Positions 12,114 to 24,348 of a stretch of 64,000 nucleotides of DNA are shown here, piece after piece (position 1 is the stretch's first letter; every line of letters begins with the position of its first letter). Under the pieces are notes generated by a model. The model was not told where the DNA came from, searched no databases, and was given only the letters and a program-made list of their open reading frames with translations. A program made the translations under genes and the position numbers. This DNA comes from Dermatophagoides farinae (taxonomy: Eukaryota > Arthropoda > Arachnida > Sarcoptiformes > Pyroglyphidae). The DNA is taken from contig NC_134680.1 in NCBI RefSeq assembly GCF_024713945.1, positions 4,550,001 through 4,614,000 on the forward strand. The letters are read 5' to 3'.

Positions 12114-13139
12114 ATGGATGCCGGTGATGAAATTCTTGAACCATTAGAGCCATCCATACGGAATATAATCGAACAGAAAACATTAAAATGGATATTTGTC
12201 GGTGGTAAAGGTGGTGTTGGTAAAACAACTTGTTCATGTTCATTATCCGTACAATTAGCTAAAGTTCGTGAAAGCGTATTGATCATATCGACTGATCCGG
12301 CACATAACATAAGTGATGCATTCAATCAGAAATTTTCTAAAGTACCAACATTGGTCAACGGATTTACCAATCTATATGCAATGGAAATTGATCCAAATCT
12401 TGGTACCGAACAATTGCCGGATGATTTTTTTCAACAAGATGATCCCATGCGTTCAGCAAGAGGTATCATTAAAGATCTTTTAGGTTCATTTCCCGGTATC
12501 GATGAAGCGATGTCATATGGTGAAGTAATGAAATTAGTAAAATCAATGAACTATGATGTTGTTGTATTCGATACGGCACCAACTGGACATACACTTCGTT
12601 TGTTAACATTTCCAACAATTGTAGAAAAAAGTTTAGGTAGTTTTATGCGAATCAAATCACAATTTAGTTCAATGTTTAGTTCATTATCGACAATGTTTGG
12701 TTTACAAAGTAATTCAGGTGAAATGATTAATACAAAAATTGAAGAATTATTACCAATCATAAAGACTATTAATGAACAGTTCAAAAATCCTGAACAAACC
12801 ACATTTGTTTGTGTTTGTATTGCTGAATTTCTATCACTATATGAAACTGAACGTTTAGTACAAGAATTAACGAAAATGAATATCGACACGCATAATATTA
12901 TTGTCAATCAATTGATCATGTATCCGAATGGTCAACCAATCAATTGTAATGTATGCCGTGCAAGAATTCGTATACAACAAAAATATCTAAATCAAATTGA
13001 AGAATTATATGAAGATTTTCATGTTACAAAATTACCATTATTAGATGATGAAGTACGTGGACCGGAACGTGTTATTTCATTTAGTAAAAATCTAATCGAA
13101 CCATATGATCCATCATCATCAAGTGGTCATTCATCTTAA
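12114..13139 (+). CDS. GET3: ATPase GET3/TRC40 (ASNA1), tail-anchored protein targeting
   Basis: 341 residues from ATG 12114 ([10 protein letters not shown]), close to the 348 of human GET3. The ArsA-type P-loop [10 protein letters not shown] lies at 30-39, switch [11 protein letters not shown] at 61-70, and the A-loop/switch [14 protein letters not shown] in the middle. The methionine/serine-rich client-binding helices are around [19 protein letters not shown]. The dimer zinc site CNVC has cysteines at 278 and 281. The protein takes tail-anchored membrane proteins from SGTA/GET4-5 and hands them to the ER receptor. Longer start choices would read through what looks like a 5' UTR intron, so this ATG is preferred. 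The coding region is intronless. No key residue is missing. Confidence 0.96.
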   Translation: MDAGDEILEPLEPSIRNIIEQKTLKWIFVGGKGGVGKTTCSCSLSVQLAKVRESVLIISTDPAHNISDAFNQKFSKVPTLVNGFTNLYAMEIDPNLGTEQLPDDFFQQDDPMRSARGIIKDLLGSFPGIDEAMSYGEVMKLVKSMNYDVVVFDTAPTGHTLRLLTFPTIVEKSLGSFMRIKSQFSSMFSSLSTMFGLQSNSGEMINTKIEELLPIIKTINEQFKNPEQTTFVCVCIAEFLSLYETERLVQELTKMNIDTHNIIVNQLIMYPNGQPINCNVCRARIRIQQKYLNQIEELYEDFHVTKLPLLDDEVRGPERVISFSKNLIEPYDPSSSSGHSS

Positions 13140-13432
13140 TGTTCATCATCAGCACAACAGCCTCTTTCCAGCTATCACCCAATAATTTTTATTTGAATGA
13201 AAGTAAATTTGATTGATTTTTTTTTTTTTGTCAATTTATCGATATTTAATTGGTCAACAAAAATTTTTTAAGATGATTTTTTTTTGCTGTTTTAAAATGA
13301 ATAAAACTAAATTAATTATTGACTTTCTTTTTTTGGATTGTCATTTAAAAAAAACATTAACATGAAAACACTACGATTCTATCTTGAGATATTTGAGATT
13401 TGATGGAAATTTTTTCTTGTTAGAATCCCCAT

Positions 13433-15208
13433 TTATGAACTTTCAAGAATGACCGAAAAATAGGTAATTATTGCCGTTAACATCTGGATAGAATTTGACA
13501 GAAAACAGAATTTAAAAAAAAAATTTAAATTGATTCTGAAAAAATATTCTTACACTTGATATAAGACCACTGGTTAATACGAATGAATCCAATATTGTTA
13601 AACCGGTCGTTGTATTCGATATACGTTGCATGAATAATGTTGATTGTAATTGAACGCTTTCTGGTAAATTATCAAATTTATTAACACCATGCATTGCATA
13701 ATATGGTTCATGTGCTTTCGTAGTGATCTGTGCCGATAATACTGAAACATAATAGACCTGGAATAGATCACCAACCATCATTATTGCAGCTAATAATAAT
13801 CTTCCTTGAGGAGTATATTTTGTTGAAAATATTATCTGATAAGATACGAAACAAATATGTGGTGCAAATATCATATAGAATATGAATAGATAAAATTTAA
13901 GATGTTTGTTTGCATGTTTAACCATTTCACCGACATTATAATGTTTTATAATTAGACCGCTTAGCTGTTCAGGTTTCGTATGAACAGAACGATCACTCAA
14001 TACAGCATATTCTAGATCACGTTTAATTTCATCATAACGAATATGTATTGCATGACAGATTATAAAATGATGACCTAATGCTGTCCAATTGATTATCATC
14101 GTTAAACATCCAATTATGAGTGTGAATATAAACCATATAAAATGTATTATAATAGCTATTTGACCATGATTATCATTGGTGAATAAACGATAACCGATGT
14201 CAGTTTTAAATGAAATGAATGACAAACTAACAATTATTACAACTGTACCAATCAAGGATATTTTGATGAATAATTTTGCCCACCATAATGCCGATTTCAT
14301 TCGTTGTCGAAATTCTGGTTCAATATCTTTATTCACATAATAAGATGTTTCCGTGTATAAACCATCAAACTTGATGAGCCATTTACGCATTTGATTACGT
14401 TTTCTTATTTTTGTTTAATTGTAGAGAATTTAAAATGAATTAATATGAAAAATAAATATTAGAGAATTAGTTACCGTGTGATCCAAAAGTAGCAAAAAGT
14501 TGCATTCAATACCCAGCAAAATCCGAATAAATGTAATGATAAAAGATCTACATGTGTACCGAATGCTATGAGTATATCACCCACATACAAACTAATCAAT
14601 TGCTCATGTTCATCATCAATTTTTTCATCACAATAAATTATCCAACCAATACAGAAAATCTGATTGATTAACAGCACGGTCAATAATAAACGCCAGAAAA
14701 TGATAGAGAATCGTTTTGAATCACCATTGATACGCATATTTGGACGATCAATACATTCTTCAATGGTTTTTAATTGACCACCATCTTTTGGTAGAAATTC
14801 ACGTTCGAAAAGATTGAATCCAATCATTCGTGCCAATGATTCCAATTGCCAAAGATAATCATGAAAATATTGAAAATCAACTGTGGATTGTGAACTACGA
14901 AATAATGAATTGAAATTTCCATATTTTTGTATCGATTTCTGTTTGATTGTTTGATTATTTGTATCGTCTAACGTAAGTGAATCCATTGAATTATGATACC
15001 ATGTTCGATATGGATGATTACGATCACCAACAACACCACCATTATGATGATTTGGAAATATTCGATTCCGTTGTGTTTGTGACATTTTTGTGGTGGTTTT
15101 TTTTCGATTTTTTTTCACTTTTATAATACTGGATGCCCAATGTCCATTGAACTTTATTTTCTTGCCAAATTTTTTGGCATTAAATCTTCTTATTAGACGG
15201 TTGAACAT
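13433..15208 (-). CDS. Gustatory-receptor-like 7TM chemoreceptor
   Basis: Three exons, 15208-14475, 14403-13554 and 13483-13433, join in frame through 71- and 70-nt introns for about 544 residues. If translation starts at the second Met (15085) it is 503 residues. Multiple hydrophobic spans follow a polar N-terminal stretch. The end of exon 2 (TTTGLTILDSFVLTSGLISS) and the short last exon (MLTAIITYFSVILESS) reproduce the arthropod Gr C-terminal pattern. In that pattern a TM6-7 LT..F.L segment is split by a phase-0 intron from a TM7 ending in TYhhhhh. The usual final QF is replaced by LESS. The protein would be a ligand-gated chemosensory channel. The ligand is unknown, and receptors in mites are highly diverged, so confidence rests on topology and the last-exon motif. 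Confidence 0.7.
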
Positions 15209-16203
15209 TCAACAATCATCATTGCTTTGACCATAGAATAAAAGATCGAGAACATTACCGTATGAAGTTGTCAACAACAATATATGTGAAAAATCAAAAA
15301 AAAAAAAAAAAACATAAAAAAAATTCAGAAAAAAATCCAAAATAATCGATCCAAATTGTGTCGACTTTTTATGATTGAAAGACAAAATAAAAAAAAACAA
15401 TACAATACGTACTTGTGGACAACAGAATATATTATCATAATCATAATAATAATAAATAAATTTGAAAAAAGAATTTGTCTTGGTTTGATTCATATTTTGA
15501 ATCGATATTGTTGAAACATAATAATAATAATAATCATAACAATGTTGATTTTCATATACATTACTATATAAAAGAAAAAATTTTGCACATAATTTCTATT
15601 GAACACGCAATTTATCATATCATCATCATCATCATTATATTATGAATTCTTCGGAAACATATTGTTTTCGGCAAAAAAATATGAATATGAATTTCATACA
15701 ATTTCCGACTATTTCCATTTATTGAATATAACAAAATTATTTATTCAACAAAAAAAATCAATTCCATTATAAAAAAGAAAAAAAAATCTTTATTTTTTTT
15801 TTATTTTTACCACAAAAAAAAGAATCGGAAAAAAAACAGCTGATCATCAAAATCATTGATCAATATTATCATATTCATATTTTAAAATGGTTCAGAATAT
15901 ATTTTTTTTCATTTAGAAAATATAATGAAAATGTGATATAGATGAATGTGTGATGATGATCATGAAAAATTATCATTATTGTTGTTGTTGTTGTTATGAT
16001 AAGATTATTCAAAACAAACGGAAATAATAATAATAATAATAATAATAATGAGAGGGAAATGAAATGTAAAATAAAAAAAAGCAAATATAGAGATACTTTT
16101 GAATTGATGCGATGTGAAATTAATGATAATAAATTTTTTGAATATGCAAAAGATTCGGGCCATTATATCATCAGACTGGTTGTGTTTCTATCCATTAATA
16201 ATA
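15209..16203. other. Intergenic region, no gene recognised
   Basis: AT-rich with A tracts, GAT/AAT repeats near 15520-15630 and 16025-16050, and TTTATTTT runs. It lies between the 5' end of the chemoreceptor gene and the 3' end of the DBHS gene, both on the minus strand. Nothing coding is seen. Confidence 0.55.
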
Positions 16204-18375
16204 TCAATATCGTCGATTACGTTTTCCATAGTTACCATTATCATTTCCGTCACCATGATTCATTCCAGATTGTTGTTGTTGTTGTTGTTGCTGAGATGGT
16301 GGTTGTGGACCATATAACTGTGGTGGTGGAACACCATTATACGGCACAATCGGTACCGGTTGTCTTGATGGTGGTTGTTGCATTTGTCCTGGATGTCCAC
16401 CAGGATGATGACCAGGTAGGGGTGGTGGTGGTACACCACCATAAGGATGAAGATGATGATGACTCATTTGTGGATGTTGGGGTGGAGGTTGCTGCTGCTG
16501 TTGTTGATGATGTGGCGGTGGTATACCACCATAATGATGATTTACATGTTGATGGCCATAAGGATTTGTTGGACCATGTTGTGGTGGCGGTGGCGGTCCA
16601 ATCATTCCGGCCATTGGATTGGCTCCACTCATTTGCGATGGATGTGGTGGTGGTTGAACTGGTTGTGGAGGTTGTGATGGACCATTACCAACATTACTAC
16701 CGGGCATCATTTGAGATTGTTGTTGTCCATAGACCTGAGAATCCATCTAATGAAAAACAAAGGGATATATGTTTTTCTAAACATCGAAAAATAAATGTTA
16801 AAACTTACATGTTGCCCCATCGGATCCATCTGACGTAAGGATTGCTCTTGACGTTCCAACATCTGATGTAATGTGGTTACTTGTTGTCGTAGATCACTTT
16901 CCTGTCGTCGTAGCATATTCACATCATTTGGTGTATGCTGTTGTTGACCACCCATCAATTGTTCTTCCTGTTGTCGAAGAACATTTTCATGATGTCGACG
17001 CATTTCTTCACGTTGTCGTTCATAATCTTGCCGTGTATCACGTTCAACATTCATATGTTGTATTTGTGATTCCATTCGTTGTAATTGTTCTCGTAATCGT
17101 TTGGTTTCCTCTTCCAAACGAAAATATTCCATTTGTACAATGAAATTTTCACGTTTCTGTTGCATTTCTGTTTCGAATGCTTGTCTTCGTTCGGATTCAT
17201 GTTGCATGAATTCTTTCCATTTTTTCGCTAATTCATTTTCCACTGTATTCTGTTCGGAGAATCGTGGACCAATTTCACGTTCACGACGATAATCCGATTG
17301 ATATAGAATATTTTTTTCCGGTACACCTTCTTCTTCGTCACGTGATTCCAATGATGTTGCAATACAAGGTAATGGTGATGCCGTCAATAATAGACATTCA
17401 TTTTGACATTTTTTTATCGCTGCTTGTGCTGATGATTTACGGGCAAATTCAATAATACCTTCATTTAATGAACGGCCACGATCATCGGCAACAACAATGG
17501 CACGTTCAATTGGACCAAATGTACTAAATGCATATTGTAATAATTCATTCGAAACACATGGCGGTATATTCGTCACTTTGATCGCAGCAGCATGAGCAGC
17601 AAGACGTACACGTAATGTACGGCCTTCGAATGGTTTACCATCCAATGCATTTTTTGCATTCTCTGCATTAATACGTGTATCCATCTTAATGAATGCAAAT
17701 TGATTTCCTTTACCAATGAATATTTCGGATGTTTGTCCAAATTCCGAGAATAATTTACGTAGTGCTTCTTCTGTTGCTGTGGATGGTAGATTGGCTACGA
17801 ATAAACGACATCTTCCTATTGATGATGACATGAATGGATGTTTACATCATCATTAGTAGAAAAAAACATTAAATATAAATAATCAAACCTGTAAATGTTT
17901 GGGTTGATGAATCCTGTGGTGGAAATTCATAAATTGGCTGTCCAGTTAAACGAGGACCAATCATTTGTGGCTGTGATGATGGTAGACCATTATAATTTAA
18001 TGATGATTGATCACCATCTTGATTATGATGATAATTATTATTCAATTTACGTTTCTTATTCTGTTGTTGTTGTTGTTTATTCTGTGATTGTTGTTGTTGA
18101 TTATCCGATGATTGCTGTTGTTGTTGTTGTGATCCAAGATCAGAATCGGATTTCATTTTTGAAAACATTTTATTACCACCATCACTACCACTTCTTGTAT
18201 TATCATTATTGTTATTATTTCGAGCAGATGGTGGACGATTATTATCCATTGTTGAACGGATATTAATTTTAATATTCGATGATGATCCAGTGGATGATTG
18301 TTGATTCGTTGTATTCGACTTTACCACCGGTGTGGATGGTGCTGATGAAGATGTTTTCACTTCGGCCATCATCAT
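16204..18375 (-). CDS. DBHS-family RNA-binding protein (NONO/SFPQ/NonA-like)
   Basis: Three exons, 18375-17889, 17815-16809 and 16746-16204, join in frame through 73- and 62-nt introns for about 678 residues. The N-terminal exon is a Ser/Asn/Gln-rich disordered region. RRM1 begins near 163 (GRCRLFVANLP, then FAFIKM) and RRM2 follows (IKVTNIPPCVSNELLQYAF, then GIIEFA). The NOPS segment is LTASPLPCIATSLE. A long charged coiled coil with RE/RQ repeats follows (ENELAKKWKEFMQHESERRQ). The C-terminal exon is rich in Pro, Gly, His and Gln and ends in GKRNRRY, typical of low-complexity paraspeckle-type tails. Family members dimerise through NOPS and the coiled coil and act in transcription, splicing and RNA retention in the nucleus. 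A Drosophila NonA orthologue is likely but not proven. Confidence 0.93.
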
Positions 18376-19176
18376 TGATTATCAATTCAATGATGATGAT
18401 GATGATGATCATCAATTACTAATTATTCAAAATTTTAAATTATCTTATGGATAACAACAACAATGCTACTAAAAAAAAATTCTTGAATTTCAGAATATTG
18501 ATGAACACACACACACACACACAGACACACGAGCACATATATATACAGACAATGGATTTCAATTCAATAATACCACATCAATTCTATATAATCACATAAC
18601 AAACCGGTCAACATATATGCAAACAGAAATAAATAAGAATCACCCGACAAAAAAAAATATTCCAACATCCAAAAGATAAAAGACCCAATATGTGATAATG
18701 ATGACAACAAAAAACGTGTATTTGAGTGTATCAAGATAGATAACCCGAACAAAAAAAAAAAACTATACATCTACATCTACACATAAGAACTCAAATACAG
18801 CTGTATCAGTTTATTATGGTCATAGTATTAGTAGTAGTGGTATAAGTGGATATTATTACCATTATTCTAAAATCGATAACAATGGCGGATCACTATCATT
18901 GTATACTGCTACCATGTATTCACAGAAATTATAAGAGTTATGATGGAAAATTAAAAAAAAAAAAAAAGAATTCTGGTTTTGACACGCATGCGTTGAAAGA
19001 AAAAAGAATTTTTTTTTTAAATTTTTTAAAAATTTCAAAAATAAAATAAAATTCATTTTGTTAGAAAAAAAATCCATATCATTAAAATATAAATCATGAT
19101 TGACTTAGATAAACTAGATCATCGGTGGTAAAAAAAAACTAAGATCAAAATCAAAAACTTCATTGATTTCAAATCA
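18376..19176. other. Intergenic region with a CA microsatellite
   Basis: Promoter-side flank of the DBHS gene (-) and 3' flank of KDM8 (-). It contains a (CA)n run near 18508-18525, GAT repeats and A/T tracts at 18955-18966 and 19010-19025. No coding exon is seen. Confidence 0.5.
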
Positions 19177-20828
19177 TCATGACCACCAATAATTGATGGA
19201 AAAACTATCGTTATGTGACCGAACAAAATGCCACCAATTTTTCGGTATGAATAATATATCACCTTCGGTAAGGAAACAATCAAAAATGAGATTTGAATCA
19301 ATATTTTTGAATTCAGGAAATAATTCATCATCCACATTTTCAAAATCCACTTGTGATGTATTCCAAAGTAATGAATCTTTAGCATTTGGATAGATCTGTT
19401 CATCCGGTGTTTTTGGTGAATAAAGACGAATATATTTTGTGCCAATCACTTGCAAAAAGAAATTATTTCGACCATCAAAATGTAATGGTGAAACAGTACC
19501 GGCCGGTCCAAACCAGGCATTAATTTCAAAATTTATGGCCGAATTTAGTTCATGATCATCGCCATCACCATCACCATCATCGGTTGATTCACTGATAGCA
19601 CAATAAATCGGTACATCAATATCACGATATAGATCTAGAATCTGATCAAATAGATTATGTTGAGCCATATAGCCAATTGGTTTTGAATGTTGAAAAATCC
19701 ATCTTTCCATGAATTCATAAATGAACATAATTTTCTGTGACCAATCATCAGATGTGTATTTGGATCCTATTTCTACCGGCACACGACGAAATGCCATCTT
19801 TTGTAGTAAATATTTTAATGTCCATTTTCGTTCATTCAAACATGGCCAATCACTGAAACCACGTTTAATAATGAATGGACGATTTTCACGTAAAAATTTT
19901 TGTTGAAATTCTTGCATTTCTAGCTGATGATCAATAGTTTCGATTGGAAAACGAAGCATATCAATAGGGAAATATAAATTATTTGTTGTAAATTTTTCAT
20001 CCACCATATTATTCCATTGTTTCCATTTTAAATTCAATTCAATCGATAAATTCGGTGATAATCGATCAAGTATGTTGACCAATACTTGATGTGAAATTGA
20101 AGCCATTCTGGCGAGCAATCGATTTCGTAGATCTGGACTCATAATAAGACCATCATCCAATAGTTTCAAAGCATCGACAAGTAAATCGATAATGTTTTTC
20201 GATGGAATTTGTATCGCTGACAATGTTAATAATGATTGTAGCCATTTATGATATGCATAAATCATACGTGAAAATACTGAAACATTTGCCCACATTCCGG
20301 TATGTATTTCTTCCCATAATTTATCCGTAACAATGATCGAGCTTCGTAATGCTAAATCATATTGTGATCCTCTGGAATTATCGAAACCAATATCATTGGT
20401 ATCTTGAAATGGTTTGAAAAAATCAAGAAATCTTTTCTCAGTTATATTCATAAAATCTGAAATCACTTTTCCCACATATTCTTCGGTAAAATTATGTACA
20501 TTTTTCAATATTGAATCCGATGCCATTAATTCGGTATTGATTTCTGTAGCCATAAGAATTGATTGCCAACTATGACTTTTATTGTCTGATTCAACATGAC
20601 AAAATCTATGACCATATATCGTTTCAAATTGATGTATAGATTCAGTCACAATTAAACGTATTATGAATATTTGAATAGAACGATCGGGTAATTGTGTGGC
20701 ACCGTTGACGACATTTTTATCCACAAATTCAACAATAGATAGCTAATTGAATTGAATAATTAAGATAATTTTTTAATGCCAAAAAAAATCACATCAACAA
20801 AACAAACCTCCTGTTCGGTGTCCATCAT
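19177..20828 (-). CDS. KDM8: JmjC-domain protein KDM8/JMJD5
   Basis: A long exon (20742-19177) carries nearly all of the protein, but its frame has no ATG at the 5' end. A 21-nt coding first exon (20828-20808, MMDTEQE) joins it in phase across a 65-nt GT-AG intron, giving 528 residues. The C-terminal JmjC domain is close to vertebrate JMJD5: RRVPVEIGSKYTSDDWSQK, GYMAQHNLFDQI, then NAWFGPAGTVSPLHFDGRNN with the Fe(II) ligands His and Asp, KYIRLYSP, NTSQVDFEN, and ILFIPKNWWHFVRS with the second His, ending SINYWWS. JMJD5 enzymes are 2-oxoglutarate oxygenases, with arginyl hydroxylase or protease activities reported. The N-terminal half is a helical region like that of the family. All iron ligands are present, so it should be active. 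Confidence 0.93.
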
Positions 20829-22301
20829 GGCAACGACAAATGATCATTTCAATGATCACACACACACACACACAGACACACAAACGATGCTCAAACCAAC
20901 AAAATGTCGATTCAATGATCATCGGTTATATCGGCGCTTGATTTAAAAAAAATTGTTCAAATTACCAACCTTTATGTTATAATGACCCCTTTTTTTGGGG
21001 GGCAGACTTTATACACTCAAAATGAGTTTCGAAAGTCAAAGAAAATCAAAATGGGAGGAGCTTAAATAAACGACAGCTGACTATTTTTTTTTCATGCACA
21101 ATAACATATTATTTGAACGGTTATAATTTCAAATGCTCAAATTTCGCTCCAAATTTTGTCAACAACAAGTATTTCATTGCAAAGCTAAAAGTATGATGAA
21201 AAAAAATGATAGAAGATAATGGAAATGCTTAAAAAGTTTTTCAAGATTTTTTAAAACATCAAAAATTCATCTATTTGATTAATGTTAAAATGAAAACATT
21301 AATAGAACTATATTTTAATACGAATATTAGAATTTTTCTGAATATACCAATTTTGAATGCATATAAAAATATTGTACTGTATTAACATTCAATTTTAAAA
21401 TAAAGTAAACAGAATTTTAACAATTAAAGATGAAGAAAGGAGAATGGCTAAAGATTGATAATAGCAAAATTGAACAAGAATCTGAAGATTAATCCACATT
21501 CATAATATTTATTTTAAATTAAATTTTCATTTAAAGAGAAAATTTTCTCTTAAAAAAATCAAAGATATGTTTTCATCATCAAATGATGAGTTAAAAAGAG
21601 ACCGTAGAATCTTCATCTAATGAAACAATACGATTAAATGAAATTTCGAAAACATTGTTTGAAGAAGAAATTGAATATTGTTGAAATATATTGAATTCTG
21701 CCAACAAAATGTATAAATTAATCAAAAAAAAAAAAAAAAAAAAATGAAAAAAATAAATAAAATAACAAAGTAAATTTTAGCAGGTATATTGCAAAAATTA
21801 CACACACACACATGTAGAAAATGCCATAAAATCATTGTGATGTTAAAAATTGTAAAAAAAAATTTACAACGTGAATCGTATGATTCCTTAATCAATTGAA
21901 TTTGATTTTTTTTCTTATTTGATATAATTGATGAATGATGATGATTTAGTCATTCCATTTATCTTTCTTTCTCTTCTCGTATATGGGGTCATAAATTGTT
22001 ATCGTTGTCGATGTGTTGATCATTGATTGGAACCAAAAAGAGAGATATGTAACAGAAAATTTATAGTCATCATTATCAGTTTTCAATGAGAAAGAAAAAA
22101 AAATCAAAGAATTTTTTTCCCGTTTGTTGTTGTTTTATAACGATTAATCAAATTGATAATGTCAATGTAGTGAAATGAATGAATGATGAAAATCTGGATG
22201 GAAATTGTTTGAAAACTCATCGTTATTGTAATAAAACAACTTACTTAGACTGGGTGTTGGCAATTTTTTTTTGTTTGTTCTGTTTTTGAGAATAAAGAAT
22301 T
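20829..22301. other. Flank of the SLC17 block, with a dispersed repeat fragment and duplicated upstream DNA
   Basis: The stretch 20980-21075 shares short blocks (T-tract next to a G-run, ACACTCAAAAT, TGGGAGGAGCTTA) with 26055-26130, partly inverted. From about 21730 to 22301 the sequence is a diverged copy of 29480-30139. Shared landmarks include AATGCCATAAAATCATTGTG and GGTCATAAATTGTT. It is therefore the duplicated 5' flank of SLC17 copies A and B. No coding exon is seen. Confidence 0.6.
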
Positions 22302-22359
22302 ATGTTAACAATACAGCGAAAATGGATAATTTCAATGTTAGGAATATATTCCTGTGGTC
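22302..22359 (+). pseudogene. Detached start of SLC17 copy A, exon 1, cut off by an insertion
   Basis: ATG 22302 opens MLTIQRKWIISMLGIYSCG, which is almost identical to the start of the intact paralogue at 30140. At 22359 the homology stops abruptly and resumes at 24403, after 2.03 kb of unrelated DNA and a repeat of the last 13 bases. Read straight through, the frame enters the insert and terminates. This is the host gene's own exon, so the break is a real feature of the locus unless the insert is spliced out. Confidence 0.8.
22347..22359 (+). repeat. Left copy of 13-bp target-site duplication
   Basis: TATTCCTGTGGTC occurs here and again at 24390-24402, exactly flanking the inserted DNA. 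The uninterrupted paralogue at 30185-30197 has this sequence once. The bases outside the repeat differ, so 13 bp is the full length. Confidence 0.85.
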
Positions 22360-23119
22360 AGGGCCGGCCCGGAAAATCGCGAGGCCTTGTGCAAAGTCAA
22401 CTTGAAAAACGCGAGGCCTTAAAAAAATTAAGGAATTTTCAAAAAATGATTGCTTAAAAAAAATTTGAAGCGTTAAAAATCTTGATTGTTAATTTGAAGC
22501 GCGCTAAAAAACAACTGGCAAAAAACTGCGATCGTTCATAAAGTCTGTGCAGCAATTTATGACCGAAAAAATTTCCAAAAGCTTGTATCAATCAATTTAA
22601 ATTTTTTCTAATGATCATCAAATCATCAACGTCATTCGAATCAGTAATGTCACCTCGACTCTATTTTGGTTATTTTAGATTTTATTTGGACTTTCTATAA
22701 ATTGATTATAAAATGCGTTGAAAATTTCAGATTCATGAAATTAATAACATTACCAATCATTCAATCCAAGTAAAACTATTGCCATGATCGTTCAACAAAG
22801 GAAATTGTTTTAAGAATTTTTCAATCTCTATTCTGAAGTGCATTAAGATTTTTGTGTCATTTTTGATTCTAAATCACTATAACCAACCAACCAACCGCAA
22901 CCAACGGCCAACCTGCGGCTCTTTAAAAGATTATTTGTGGCTCTCGATAAATGTATTTGAGATGGTGGAAAATTTGAGCCTCACACATGTGTGACGCTTG
23001 GTCGTGAATGGGTTAAATACGTATACGTACATTTAATCTTTTTATTTCATTTAAATCAAAAATACATACACACATATTTCACCAGTGCATAGCAAAAGAG
23101 TTGTTCTTTCAAAGATTTA

Positions 23120-23565
23120 CTAGAATCGAGAAAATGACAAGTCCAACCTAACACGACCAGTTCAGAATCGAGAAAATGGCAAATCCAACCTAACACGACC
23201 AGTTCAGAATTGGTTGACAATGCTTTATTGATTACTTTCCCAATTCTGAACAGGTCGTGTTAGGTTGGACATGTTATTTTCTCGATTCTGAACTGGTCGT
23301 GTTAGTTTGGACATTTGTCATTTTCTCGATTCTCAACAGGTCGTGTTAGTTGGAAATTTGTCAATCAAAGAATTTTCTTTCTGAACTGGTCGTGTTGTTT
23401 GGACTTGTTATTTTCTCGATTCTGAACTGGTCGTGTTAGTTTGGACTTGTTATTTTCTTGATTCTGAACTGGTCGTGTTAGTTTGGACTTGTTATTTTCT
23501 CGATTCTGAACTGGTCGTGTTAGTTTGGACTTGTTATTTTCTCGATTTTGAACTGGTCATTTCAT
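23120..23565. repeat. 42-bp minisatellite arranged as a foldback
   Basis: About seven and a half direct units follow the pattern TTCTGAACTGGTCGTGTTAG then TTTGGACTTGTTATTTTCTCGA, between about 23242 and 23565. The last four complete units are nearly identical. Two units lie in opposite orientation at about 23122-23213. The two sets meet at CAGAATTGG ... CCAATTCTG around a spacer of roughly 25 bp. The DNA could therefore fold into a hairpin with arms of about 90 bp. Confidence 0.85.
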
Positions 23566-23745
23566 TTATCTTTCTTTGGCTTTCAGCTTTAAAAGGATCA
23601 TCATCCTTTGGATATTTTTGCTTCGCCAACGAATAATCTTTTTCTAAGATTTCCAGTATTTCTTCTGAAAGTTGTTTTATATATTCCAATTGTTTGAATA
23701 TTGATTCAACAGAATCAACTGTACTTCTTTTTTCTGGAATCGCTT
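23540..23745 (-). other. Coding-like remnant inside the insertion
   Basis: On the minus strand a frame of about 65 codons is open from IPEKRSTVDSVESIFKQLEY through KQLSEEILEILEKDY to PFKAESQRKINEM. It is charged, helix-forming and unlike the AT-rich noise around it. It has a stop just upstream and runs into the 42-bp repeats. I do not recognise the family. It may be the tail of a captured or transposon-borne coding sequence. Confidence 0.35.
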
Positions 23746-24246
23746 ATGATGTTGATTGTTGGAAATTTGTCGACACAACATTTTTTTCATTTAATTGTTT
23801 CTCCAATTTAAATAATCAATCAATCAGTCAATTTTTTGATTTGTGATTTTAGAATTTTAGACAAGAATTTAAATTATGAGGCGACTGGTGAACAAACGGG
23901 ATTGTGCATACCCTATTCGTCACCAAATTTTTGGGATAAATGATCCATGATCCATTGAAAATCGGTTTAATTTGGAATTATTGATAAATCCATCTTAAAG
24001 AAGTCAGGCAATGCATTCATTATTCATTTTCCTTTGATGATTTATCACTTACTAGGTTAGATATTTAGCCATCGACATTGTTTGTTTATTTATTTTTCCT
24101 ATATTGGTTCCACTACAAACAATTCGCACAACTATTAATAGATATTTGACTAGATGAAGTACATGTTTTTGATTCAGGATTACCATAATATTCAAATGTA
24201 TCAAAACAAAAAACATTTTCATTTTATTAAATCATCCAAAATTCGG

Positions 24247-24348
24247 AACCGCGAGGCTTTTGGAACCGCGAGGCTCTTAGTACTACGAGGCTCTTGGAAC
24301 TGCGAGGCTCTTAGTACTACGAGGCTCTTGGAACTGCGAGGCTTTTGG
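24247..24348. repeat. Six 17-bp tandem units near the right end of the insertion
   Basis: Units such as AACCGCGAGGCTTTTGG, TACTACGAGGCTCTTGG and AACTGCGAGGCTCTTAG repeat six times, followed by a partial unit. The core GCGAGGC also occurs twice near the left end (22380 and 22410) in the same orientation. These could be subterminal binding sites of the mobilising enzyme. Confidence 0.8.

Noticed and set aside
16447-16677. Trp/Met/Leu-rich frames opposite the DBHS C-terminal exon
   Set aside because: They are antisense shadows of the Pro/Gly/Gln/His repeats of the real exon.
22905-22945. Second complete hAT element nested in the insertion
   Set aside because: Only one end-like sequence (GGCCAACCTGCGGCTC) is seen, with no partner terminus or flanking duplication.
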